Assembly (NCBI GenBank): GCA_963971575.1
Contig: OZ020617.1
Span: 41,760,606 to 41,824,605 of the forward strand
DNA length: 64,000 nucleotides
Direction: 5' to 3'
From: Liopterus haemorrhoidalis
Lineage: Eukaryota; Arthropoda; Insecta; Coleoptera; Dytiscidae
Shown here: positions 32,201 through 42,495 of the stretch, piece after piece
Layout: each line of letters begins with the position of its first letter
Numbering within the stretch: the stretch's first letter is position 1
Program-made: the position numbers and the translations under genes
Notes under the pieces: generated by a model
The model's database searches: none
Told to the model about the DNA's origin: nothing
The model's input: only the letters and a program-made list of their open reading frames with translations

Positions 32201-35200
32201 GAAAAATTATATCTTAATTATAATGATCATAACCGACAGATCTAAAGTCAGTTTTACAGCGTAAGGAATATTTTTAATTGACATTTAAAGTCAGTAATAC
32301 ACTATAAAAGTAACCAAAATAACAAGATCTGGTTTATCCTTACAAAAGTGAACAGCATATATAGGCTATTCCAAACGATTAGGTGGAACTATGGTCTATT
32401 TCAAAGTAGAAAAATGTGTGTAAGAAGATAGGAGCAGTTTGTTCTTGCTTCGGATTGGTTTAGATCGTCATCCCTATTACACTATTAAAATATTATTTTT
32501 AGTCCAAGTTGACAGATGTTCAGTGTCGTACATTGGAAATATATATTATTTATATTATTTAATTTGTTTCATATATTTTGTTATTATTTACATATTTAGA
32601 CTTTTATTTATATTCTTGACGTAGATTTTATGGAGAAAATTCTCCATGTAATTTGTTTTTACGCAGTTATATATATTTTAGGTTATCTGACATATAAATA
32701 TTTTTTGACACTCAACAATTAACAGATCAAGATAGAGGACTAATGTGAGGCCAAAAGACAGAGCAGCTGATTGTGCCCAACGAAGAAGTTATTGATATAA
32801 TTTTTAGACCTTCATATATACATATATTTTATAAATTGAATTTATGTCGTATAAATGACGTAAGTGCATTATCTGCCTTGTTTATTTCAATATATTATTA
32901 AACTTTTTTATATTAAAAAAAAATCACTTGCTAACCCAGTTGCTACGCCCATGCCCTAGTTGTAACTTATTTTAAATTTCCCGCTATACTGTATTTGATC
33001 AGTGTAAATCGTACTAGGTTTGCAGCGCTATCTACTTTTTTCTACTTTGAAATAGACCATAGATCTAGTTACTTTCATCGTTTGAATCGTGCTTTTTGGC
33101 TACTATGTTTAAGCTTTGTAAATCATACTTACAATAAACATTTTTTGATTAAGGTTAATATAATTTTTAAATGTCATTTTCTTTTTATTTTGATTTTTTG
33201 TGTCATTCTTAATACAAATTTCATATTTATTTATTTTTTTATCATTAAAATATAAACAAAAGTATTTTATTTTTGACATATGTATGTCATTCGTTTCCAT
33301 GGTTTCACTGTTGGCATTTTAAACTTTGACATTCCAACGTGAAAAATGAAATAACCCAAACAAGGTCCCTTCTTGTGACAACCTAAAAGAACGAAATAGA
33401 CCGGGAGCTCATGACAGTTTATGGTCTCCGATTTCATACAGCATGCCTTTTGGAGGAGAGAATATTTACCCTGTGACAACAAAGAAAGGAGGGTACTAAA
33501 CCCCTGCACGCTTTCCGGTTATATGGAAAACTGCATTTCCACTTGCACAAAATTTTGTGTTTTTCTCTGCTTTAATAATGCTTGCCCTTTTATCAAAAGA
33601 AAGTTAAAACAAATTTAAAGTATCAAAAATTACAGGCATGCGATTAGCAGGAACCCAAAGGGCTTAAACGGTCACGTGATCTTGTAATAAAAAAATCAGG
33701 TGTGGCCACCACAGAACCGACCGCCATCATAAAGTACTTGTATAAAATACATTCTAGCAGCAGAGTAGAAATAACTTGGCCTAATATTTTCTAACAGAGA
33801 TATTATTTATCATGACCATGGAAACATTACATATAAGTATGAAAAAATTGAGACTTGAGAAAAATTTACTAAAACTTTTCAAAATTTTTCGTTTTATCAA
33901 AAAAGTTATTAGGTATTGCATTTATAGTAACTTTTGTTACATAAATTTTTTCGAAATATTTTTCTGTTGCTAAATATTCGCAAAAATCTTAAAATCGACA
34001 CGAGTAATATTTGAATGTCATGAATGTCACTTAATAATAAATGCAAACATGAACCATAAAATAGCCTACGCATACACTGTTTTCGTGACAACTAAAAAAA
34101 ACGAAACTCCCGTTTAGTTCCTCTTAAACCAAATAAATGAACAATAAGTAAATCAAAGCCAGTGGTCGCATAGATATAAATTTATAACGTCAAACCCACA
34201 GGTTTTGAATTTTTAATAACATAATATAAAATAAGATAGTAGCACTTCATTTTTTCTTTTAATTGCATCATCCTTACTAAATTTCTGGTTATGCTACTGT
34301 TTCTTATCTACAAGGGCAGCAGAAAAAATATATTAAAAACTATTTAAAACATAAATAATGACTTTTATTTACTTATTTTTTTTAGATAATGAAGCGAGGT
34401 CACTTACCTTCTAATTTCTTCGCTAATTCTTTTGTAAACAATAAGTTAGCTAATTTGCTTTGACTGTACGCACTACCCTTATCATAACTGTTTTCACTAT
34501 TCAAATCTTCTTTATTTATCCTTCCTCTTACGTGCGCTAAACTGGACACATTTACAATCCTACTTGGTGCTGAACGCTAAAATAAAAACAATTTATAACA
34601 AATATTTACACAAGTGCGTAATTTTAATTTTTATAGTACGGAAAATTACCTTTAAATAATCTAGGAGCAAATTTGTGAGTAGGAAATGTCCAAAATGATT
34701 AACACCAATTTGCATTTCAAAACCTTCTTCCGTTTTTGTGTATGGACATCGCATTACTCCAGCATTATTAATTAGAATATCTAAACGTGATTGTTCATTT
34801 TTAAATTTATTCACAAAATCTCTTACTGATTGTAGTGAAGCCAAATCACATGGTCTGCAGTATATGTATTTATTTTCAGTTTCTAAAACAATTTCTTCTC
34901 TCGCCTAAAATAATTAATATTATGTAGATATTTTATTTTATATTCAGTTATTAGACACAGTAAGTTCTCCTATTGCTTGTGTTTTTAAAATATGATTTTA
35001 CTCCAAGACAAATAATGTACTATGAGGGAATGTAAACATTACTGCATAATTATAAATTTAATCATACGCGATTCTAACCACTAGATTGAGTTTCGCTGAC
35101 CCGTGGGCAAATGCACCAACCTCTCGCGGTACCGGAGACTCGAATTTGTTTGCAGAGCCGGTCTTAAGTTTTATGGAGCTGGGTACAAAAATGAATACGG

Positions 35201-37959
35201 GGCCGAAAAAATGTAATTGACTTAAATACATAAAACATCGCCAGCGCGAGCCAGTGATACCCGCGGCAAAATATTTGTATATGGCAAGTTATTCTGTCAT
35301 TATTTTTAGGTACAGTCAGATCAATTCTATAAAAATTTACTGTGTAGTAACATTACTACAAGATAAAATATTATAAAAAGTATAATGCCTTTCATTCATG
35401 ACAGTAACTGACCTTGCTCAAAGAGACACATTTAGTTACTATTTTCATAGTAACTGAGTTACAGAATTGGTCTGATTATATAGGCTTACCATACGTCCCG
35501 GTTTGAGCGGGACTGTCCCGGTTTAAAGGTATGGTCCCGGCGTCCCGACCAGTTTGTCATTTTGTCCCGGATATTTGGTAAAAATTAAAAAATGCCGAAT
35601 ATACACGCAGTACAAAAAGTGTAGCCTCGGAAAATGGCGATTAGACAACTAATTAAAAATAACAAAGAATTTTTGAAAGAAATTTCACGCTAGTGATAAA
35701 TGTTTATTATATAACTTTAATAATAAGTTATGTTCAATTAAGAGTAATTAAAAATTATTACTATGTATAGCTTGTTTCTTTGATTGAAGTGGAACTAGAT
35801 TTTGAATTTTAATAATTGTTAACGTTTGATTGAAGCTTTTGATCATTTTGTTTAATAAAACCAACTTCTAACATTAAAGAATTTGCTCGTGGCAACTTAA
35901 GTAAATTAAAATTACATTTGATTCCGCTTAAAGCTTTGTAATAGCCTAAAATTTTTATTTTTTGTTAACCACTTTTCAATCATATGTAAGTACTTAGCGT
36001 AGAAGGCGTTACTTTCTGTTTTGAGCAAAATCTCAAAATAGTCTCGGTTTGAGAAAAAATATTATGGTAAGTCAAACAATATACCTTATTTTTATGTTGT
36101 GTTTCTAACGAGATTTGCCATGCTTTATTTTTCTCATAAGATCTGTTGCACGATCTTGCATATTGCGAGATTTATCGCGAACACATTGTTAGCAGGAAAA
36201 CTTACTATGTGTTCCAGGAGCAAGCTAATAATTTTATATTTAGTAAAACTTGATGTGAGGTGTAAATTCTCAGGGTTTCGTAGGTATTTAGCAAGTGAGA
36301 GGACAATTTTTTTGCCATAATCGTTTCAAATATAACACTTTTTTAAAAAATCATTTAAATCGTTCGTCACTCTATAGTCTGTTTGTTTGGTTTAAGCGAA
36401 AATAGATATTTTGAAGAGATAAGTGAGGCTTTTGATCATTTATTTTTGGCAAAAGCCCACTTCAAACCTTAAAAATAGAGCTCATGACAACTTAGAAAAA
36501 TGAAAATTCCAGTTAGTTCCGCTTAAAAGTTTGGAATAGCCTATAAGTGTTAAGAACATTCATTTAATAATCTAATATAAATTTAAAAATACAAAAAATC
36601 CCATATTCTTCAAAAAAATATTTAATCAAAAATTCTAAAAACATTATTCTGATTCAAAATGTGCATTATTATTTCTTTTTTTTTTTTGTTAGATTTTTAA
36701 ATCAACCTCTCTAAGATCAAAAATCATACCAATATTAAAAGATTTTTGAAAATTAATTACTGTTGGTTAATATATCGCGCATATTTATTATTTAAAAAAA
36801 AAAAATTTTTGTTCATCTCACGCATTAAGAGCTTATACTTTATATTCAACTTGAAATTTAAAAAAAGTATTCATATATTTAAAAAATACATACGAGAAAT
36901 GGTAGTGCCGTAAATAGCAAGGGGCATTGACACAGTGTACAGCACGAAAGGGGTCCGGAAAATGATCAAATATGAGGCCAAAACGGGCTGTGCGTTTTTT
37001 TTATTTTGCTCGTCTGATTTTTTGGATTACTTTTTTTTGTTTTGGCTCCTTAGATTATTTGTATTTCTTTTTTTTTATGTTTGTAAATTTAATCGGGCCG
37101 ACCCTAAGCACAGAAATTGAACCTTACAGCTTTATATAGGTTCCGTAACATAGCTTGATACTTGAAACGTGAATAAACACTGAACTTGTAGCCATGGGGA
37201 ATGACAACATTTCTACAACTCGCCTTATCTCTGTTGTATATTGGATGCCGTTCTTTTCTGTGCATTCCACGTATCAAGCTACATTCTGGGACCTGTATGT
37301 ATTTTTCGAGGTTGAATTTTTTTCTATGGTTCAGGATTGTTTCTATATGGGATTTAAAGAGCTGTACATTAACGTAAAATTTCTAGGTCCAGATATTTAG
37401 TCAGAATTTATATCGCATTAACAGACAAACACTATGAGTGACAAGTGCAAAGATTTCTTGGTTATACCTACGACACCTTAAAAAGATAAATAACATGTAT
37501 GCCTAATTCTAGCAAGCGTTTAACACGTTGTATGCGGGTTCGAGCATGTCTTTAAGGACATAGCAACGAAATCAAATTTAAAAAATCTATCGATACTGCT
37601 GGCCTACCAAGAACAGTTCTCGTTTCCCACATACAATGTGATTGTTTGTTTAATATATTACAGTTTCGCATCTTTTCATATCTCGACAAGCCATATAAAC
37701 TTTAGCACCTCGTTTCGCTAGGTCCCTTGCAGTTTCTTTACCAATTCCTGTGTTCGCACCAGTAATTATCACAACCTTATCTTTAATTTGAACATGACTA
37801 TCGTACATGGTACCTCCCAAGTAATCCCTACAAAAATTAATTTAATATATAATTTATTTTATATAACATCTTATTTACTTACTTTACCAAATATGCCCCT
37901 CCTATAAAAGTAGCTATAGAACTAGCTATTATAACTGGTTTTGAAAATTTTATCACCAT
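29206..37959 (-). CDS. Retinol dehydrogenase-like SDR, active-site intact
   Basis: Five exons on the reverse strand: 37959-37883, 37827-37662, 34904-34650, 34576-34408 and 29513-29206. All introns are GT-AG, and the total is 975 nt = 324 aa plus stop. A hydrophobic N-terminus (about residues 7-24) suggests a membrane anchor. The cofactor motif TGANTGIG is at 48-55 and NNAG at 127-130. Catalytic Ser178 (in NVSSLAH), Tyr203 and Lys207 (AYSQSK) are present with the usual 25-residue Ser-Tyr spacing. PG motif VHPGIV and the C-terminal [10 protein letters not shown] are typical of RDH11-14-like enzymes, which reduce or oxidise retinoids and other lipid carbonyls using NADP(H) at membranes. The exact substrate cannot be told. 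The fourth intron (29514-34407) is almost wholly nested transposons. The 3' end faces that of the paralogue. Confidence 0.9.
30461..31423 (+). mobile_element. FAM2 inverted-repeat element X
   Basis: A 963-bp element with TAATCTGTCTCACTTTGTAA at the left and the inverse TTACAAATTGAGACAGATAA at the right. It is flanked by TA (30459-30460 and 31424-31425). No intact coding region. Confidence 0.8.
31426..31897 (-). mobile_element. FAM2 inverted-repeat element Y
   Basis: A 472-bp copy in opposite orientation to element X, starting TTATCTGTCTCATTTTGTAA and ending TTACAAATTGAGACAGATTA. Only TA (31424-31425) separates it from X. It corresponds to both ends of X with an internal deletion of about 490 bp, so X plus Y form one long palindrome. 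Confidence 0.8.
32150..32365 (-). repeat. FAM4 fragment
   Basis: Reverse match to both interior halves of FAM4 (12720-12835 and 13737-13790), reading through the point where REP-A is inserted there. It ends with CTTACAAAAGTGAACAGC. Confidence 0.6.
32364..33397 (-). mobile_element. FAM1 element, reverse copy split by another element
   Basis: The degenerate end GGCTATTCCAAACGATTAGG starts the copy. It is cut at the TA within GGAACTA (32390-32391) and continues at 33060 with TAGATCTAGTTACTTTCATC. It ends near GAACGAAATAGACC. Confidence 0.75.
32392..33059 (+). mobile_element. Inverted-repeat element nested in FAM1
   Basis: Ends TGGTCTATTTCAAAGTAGAA and the exact inverse TTCTACTTTGAAATAGACCA are flanked by TA. 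At 668 bp it has no coding potential. The flanking FAM1 halves rejoin cleanly after removal. Confidence 0.85.
33698..34015 (+). mobile_element. REP-C repeat, truncated
   Basis: It begins GTGGCCACCACAGAACCGAC and follows the copy at 7669 to about the TTTTTCTGTTG stretch. The microsatellite and right end are missing. Confidence 0.55.
35311..35477 (-). mobile_element. Short MITE (ATTCTGTAA family)
   Basis: In intron 2 of the minus-strand SDR gene. It matches 11677-11850 in reverse complement: ends AGTCAGATCAATTCTATAA and TTACAGAATTGGTCTGATT, with internal CATTCATGACAGTAACTGAC. Confidence 0.65.
35484..35580 (+). repeat. hAT-like terminus fragment
   Basis: ACCATACGTCCCGG and repeated GTCCCGG motifs recall the common hAT terminus that begins AGGGTGACCATACGTCCCGG. 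It is related to the right half of 21848-22151. Only one end is seen. Confidence 0.45.
35785..36543. repeat. Two old FAM1-like relics
   Basis: Stretches at about 35790-35945 (GTGGAACTAGATTTTG to GATTCCGCTTAAAG) and 36373-36543 (ending AGTTCCGCTTAAAAGTTTGG) each have FAM1-like ends pointing toward each other. The interior TTTTGATCATTT corresponds to FAM1's TTTTCGGCCGTTTT. A reversed REP-A right end (CTCAGGGTTTCGTAGGTATT) lies between at about 36265. Confidence 0.45.
36544..37661. other. Intron 2 remainder of the minus-strand SDR gene
   Basis: AT-rich with several T-runs. Short open frames at 36935 and 37194 lack any recognisable domain. Nothing supported. Confidence 0.45.
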
Positions 37960-38383
37960 TTTCGCTGTTAAATATTTTAACCTAAAACTAAAATGAGATC
38001 TGTCAATTATATGTTGACATTTGAAGAAACAGTGACTTCAAAACAATGGCATTCGTATTCATTAAAGTTTATTTATTTTAATGGTTCACATAAATTTTAA
38101 TTTAAAGCTTAATCGATCATATATTGAAAGTATTATTGCGTATTTATTTAGTTTGATTAATTGTTACGTAATTAGGATATTTTTATTGTCAAAATGTCAA
38201 TACGTTTAAATAAAGCCGCCAGAGCCGGCTGAAAACTTTGCGAGATCCTGTGTAAGTGAGCGCTGACTGTACTTCTTTAACCATTTTGTATTGTGTATTA
38301 TACGAGCTCGGGGCCATGGACGATTGAACCCTCCAAAATTCAGCCCTTATTCACAAAGTTCAATTACTTGATTAAATAAAAAT

Positions 38384-38450
38384 TGAAGTGAAGTGTGAAA
38401 TTTCACACATTTCAGGACTTCACAGGTATTTAATCAGTGAAAGAACAAAA
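38384..38450 (-). repeat. REP-A right-end remnant
   Basis: GAAGTGAAGTGTGAAATTTC then ACACATTTCAGG resembles the reverse complement of the REP-A terminus and hairpin. The rest of the element was not found. Confidence 0.45.
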
Positions 38451-40011
38451 TGTTTTTAGTAAAAATAACGGAAAATAACGTTTTAAGATTTTCATTTAAT
38501 GCCCTACATTATAGTAGAAAAATTAAAATAAATAAATACAAACAAAAAAAAGGTTAATTTAAAAAAAGAAACAATAATTATAAGCGTACTATTTTGTCTT
38601 ACATCAATTTGCAATATTGGTTCAGATTTTAAACCTGAACTCTGGGAGATAAAGTTGAGGAACAAAAGTTTTTTGACCCGTTTGCCATAAAGCATTTTTC
38701 GTAAAGAATTATTTTATCAGAAAAAAAAATGTCTTGATCTGAAGAACAATGACTTGATCAGAAAAAACATGATTTAAACCAGAGTAATATTTTAAATAAT
38801 TTCGCAGACCGGAACTATGTTTTCCATAATTTCATGAACCGGAGCACCGTACCGCGGTTCATATTTGTTGCGGTACATTTCAAACACTGGGGTTCTAGTC
38901 TGTAAACTTTTCGATAGTTGAGAAGTGACGGCGGATAAGTACAGTAGTACATATCCGTCAGTTTACACATAACGAAAAGGTTATTAAAGCACAATACGTG
39001 CTTATTTTATTAAAATGGAAATAAATACTGGCGACTTTTAGAAAGTTTACACTTGTCGAGTTGCATAACAGAATTATCTCGTGAAAAATGCAATGAACAG
39101 ATTCACACAATATCAGTTACTTTTTTGCCGTAACTCAAATCATATTCCCACCCCTTCCTCCTGTCCATAACCAAATATTTTCCCAATTTGGACTTAATAT
39201 TAACTTTCCCTCCTTTTTTCTTAGGAAAAATAAAAAACTAAGATGCATATTTTTGTCCTTTCTTGAATGACAGCAAAAAATACCACAATTTGTTCTGCTT
39301 TTATAGTTTTTCCCAATTTCTGTCGACAATGTAACAAAAATTCAACACTAAAATATACGTAATAAGTTCAACTGTACTGCAGTACAATAATTTGGACACC
39401 ATTTAGCGTAGTGTAACGCAATGGTGGCTGAGACAGAGTGGCGCTGGGACAGTGTCCTCCTAAAAATTTAATAAGGAAACTGAATTTAAAATCTTATTTA
39501 TACTTTAAAATTTCATTAAACTAGCTAAATATATCTGCGTATATCTATTTTTATTATTTATAAATCAAAGATTTTTTATATAATTGTTAGATTTTAAAAG
39601 TTTAGAAAACAACGCTCAGGAGGACATTATACGTTAGTGTCCCGGTACAGTATTGCCACATGTGATTTCTAATGTATTTATCTACGCAAGTAATAGAAAT
39701 GAACTAGAAAGGTTAACAGCGGTGAGTTGTTAGTGTGAATGTGTTGGTGAATTTAGGCCGGCGGCCTTAACTTAGCGTTCTTTTGATTTGATTATACTCA
39801 GACGTGAAACTGGATACAGTGCGTTATAATAAAACTAACGTGCTTAACTATGAAACTATATTATTAATAAAAAATATTGGTCCTCATTGGCCAAAATTGA
39901 ATATTTCACCATCGAACAAAAATAGAAATAGAACATTAATAGAGAGTTCAGTAAAAAACAATGGTAATAATTTAGAATGGGGCACCAAAAGCTACAATTT
40001 TTTTAACGACC
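38451..40011. other. Intergenic, nothing recognised
   Basis: About 1.5 kb of AT-rich sequence. Open frames at 38504, 39135 and 39804 have no recognisable domain. Confidence 0.45.
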
Positions 40012-40019
40012 GATGATTG

Positions 40020-40171
40020 CAGCGGCGGATTTAGGTCAGTTAAGGTCCCAGGCGCTGTAAGAATATTGGGCCCCTCAATTAGAAAAAAGTGTAAAGTTAG
40101 TTTTTTGCGGGGCTCTTTAGAGGTCGGGGCACCGGGCGCGCGCCCGGTGCACCCGCCGTTAAATCCGCCTT
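40020..40171 (+). mobile_element. Mini-hAT, left flank of composite
   Basis: It starts CAGCGGCGGATTTAGG and contains the palindrome GGGCGCGCGCCC. It ends GTTAAATCCGCC with its last few bases altered. It is very similar to the copy at 41595-41748. Confidence 0.75.
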
Positions 40172-40639
40172 AAGACTAAATCCGATTAAGACTAAAACAA
40201 GCGGATTTTAGCCTTGATTTACTTTTGGCAAAAACTGGAGCAACTTTATTTAATTTCCAACATCTTTCTGAATTCACATACAACATCATACCGAATTCCA
40301 ATGAAATCTGTTCATAAATAAGCGAGTTAAAGACATTTCTTAAATTTGGAGGCCTCCGGAGGCCTCTGTGCATTATATATCTAACTTTCCTGCACCTACG
40401 TTTAAAGACTACCTAATTCTACACACAGGTGCAAAATCTCAACGATATCGGTCCATAAATAAGCAAGAAATAGCCGTGCTCTACTTTCGGCCGAAACTGG
40501 AGTAATTTTTTTTAACTTTTTAGCATCCCTCTACATCACAGATGTAATTTTGTGACCTTATAAGAAATTTAAATAAAATCTGCTCGTAAAATAAGCAAGT
40601 TATGGATAATTTTTAAATTTGCGGGCCTCCGGAGGCCCC

Positions 40640-41235
40640 CGAGTTTTATATATTTAACTTTCGTGCACCTAGGTTTAAAGATTACATAATTCTACACCCC
40701 GGTGCAAAATATCAACGATATCGGTTCATAAATAAGCGAGTAATAGTCGTGCTCTACTTTCGGTCGAAACTGGAGCAGATTTTTTTTTGCAAAGTCCGAA
40801 TTTGGCACTTTTAAGAATACAGGCAGAAGCATCTTCAAGTCCTGATTCCAGAAGTGTGATGTTTTTGAATATCGGTTCATAAATAAGGAAGTTATAGCCA
40901 TTTGAACTAGTTTTCAATTAATCTGATCTTAATCCGCGAACTAGACCACGGATTAAGTGAAAACTAGTTCAAATGTCTATAATTCCCTTATTTATGAACC
41001 GATTTTCAAAAAAATCACACTTCTGGAATCAGGACATCAAGATGCTTCTGTTTGTACCCATAAAAGTGCCAAATTCGGACTTTGCAAAAAAAATCTGCTC
41101 CAGTTTCGACCGAAAGTAGAGCACGACTATTACTCGCGTATTTATGGACCGATATCGTTGAGATTTTGCACCGGGATGTAAAATTAGGTAATCTTTAAAC
41201 GTAGGTGCTCGAAAATGAAATATGTGGTGCACACG
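40640..41235. repeat. Large inverted repeat in composite cargo
   Basis: The arms about 40645-40916 and 40964-41230 are reverse complements at high similarity. For example, AACTGGAGCAGATTTTTTTT faces AAAAAATCTGCTCCAGTT, around a central spacer of about 45 bp. Related units at about 40380-40480 and 41395-41480 (GGACCGATATCG, AATTAGGTAA) show that the cargo is built from roughly 265-bp degenerate repeats. Confidence 0.8.
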
Positions 41236-41594
41236 GGCTTCTAGAGGCCCACAAAGTTGAAAATGAGTATAACTTCCGTATATATTGACTGATTTGGATG
41301 AGATTTACTATCGGGGATCGAAAGTAGAGTTTTAATGTTAAACGTTAAAATTTGTCAAAATGATGCACCAGTTTTTGCTAAAACATGAGCAGGGCTGTAA
41401 ATTGCTTATTTATGGACCGATATCGCTGGGAATCGTAAATTAGGTAATTTTTAAGCACAGATGTAGGAAAATAGAATATGAACAGAACAAGGGCCTTAGG
41501 AGGCCCTCAACTTCGAAATGCGTCTGTAACTCTTATTTTTTGACTGATTTGAATGAGATTTACTATTGGGGCTCAAAAGTAGAGTCTTACTAAT

Positions 41595-41748
41595 CAGTGG
41601 CGGATTTAGGTCAGTTAAGGCTCCTGGCGCAGTAAGAATATTGGGCCCCTCAATTAGAAAAAAGTGTAAAGTTAGGTTTTTGCGGGGCCCTTTAGAGATC
41701 GGGGCCCTGGGCGCGCGCCCGGTGCGCCCGCCGTTAAATCCGCCTCTG
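41595..41748 (+). mobile_element. Mini-hAT, right flank of composite
   Basis: A complete 154-bp copy with CAGTGGCGGATTTAGG and AAATCCGCCTCTG ends. It carries GGGCGCGCGCCC like its partner. The inner neighbouring 8-mer is TTACTAAT, not repeated on the outer side. Confidence 0.78.
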
Positions 41749-41970
41749 CATGATTGAGCTATTTGTAGCTCGGAGCTTAATAATATATATATATATAATA
41801 AAAATACATGGAAGTATAATTTGAAAGTGAAATATTTTTATTTTTTTAATGTCATTATGGTCAACTTAGGTTTTTAAATTTTTTTACCAACTTACACATC
41901 GCGTTTTTTGAGAAAAATCGTGTTTCCTCTACCTTAATACATTGTGTATATGAATTCTAAATATGTTTCA

Positions 41971-42221
41971 CAGGCCAGATTGAGGGCCGGATATTTAAAA
42001 ATCACAGAGGACGGGTGGGTGAAATTCTGAAAATTATTTTAGAACGTGGGGAAGAAATTCTGAAAATCAATTACGGACACGGGAGTGGAGAAATTCCGAA
42101 AATCTTTGCAGGAAGGGAGGAGGGTGGTTTAAAAAAAAAATAAGGGGTAGAAATTTCATGCGAGCCATTTGAAACTTATTGTTAGGCCAGTATCGGCCCG
42201 CGGGCTGTAGGCTGAACACTG
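41971..42221 (-). mobile_element. hAT-like terminus
   Basis: The reverse strand at 42221 begins CAGTGTTCAGCCTACAGCCC, followed by GCGGGCCGATAC. This is a widespread hAT terminus style. The other end could not be fixed, and no 8-bp duplication was found. Confidence 0.4.
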
Positions 42222-42495
42222 CAACATATTGATCAAATAGTGTCCCCCCAAATATGTTACCCACCAGCCGCTACTGGTGGAACGTGTTATTCCTCAATTC
42301 ATTTTACATTATCCTGTCGAAAGTTCCTACAGTATAAAATGCATAAAAATGATTTTGACAGTGTAAAAGTGAGCGTCGGCAAGTTACAGAAACAAAAAAC
42401 AAAATGATATTAATAGTAAATTTTTATTCAAATATTAAAAAATATTAATAATACATTTTTAAAGCGTATTTGTAGAAATAAATATTCAATATATA

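Larger units (their letters stand above)
40020..41748 (+). mobile_element. Composite hAT unit carrying an inverted-repeat cargo
   Basis: Two copies of a roughly 150-bp hAT-like element (40020-40171 and 41595-41748) lie in direct orientation around a 1.42-kb cargo. The outer ends are CAGCGGCGGATTTAGG on the left and TTAAATCCGCCTCTG on the right. The 8-mers just outside are GATGATTG (40012-40019) and CATGATTG (41749-41756), a target duplication with one mismatch. The inner sides show no such pair. The cargo is not coding. Confidence 0.75.
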
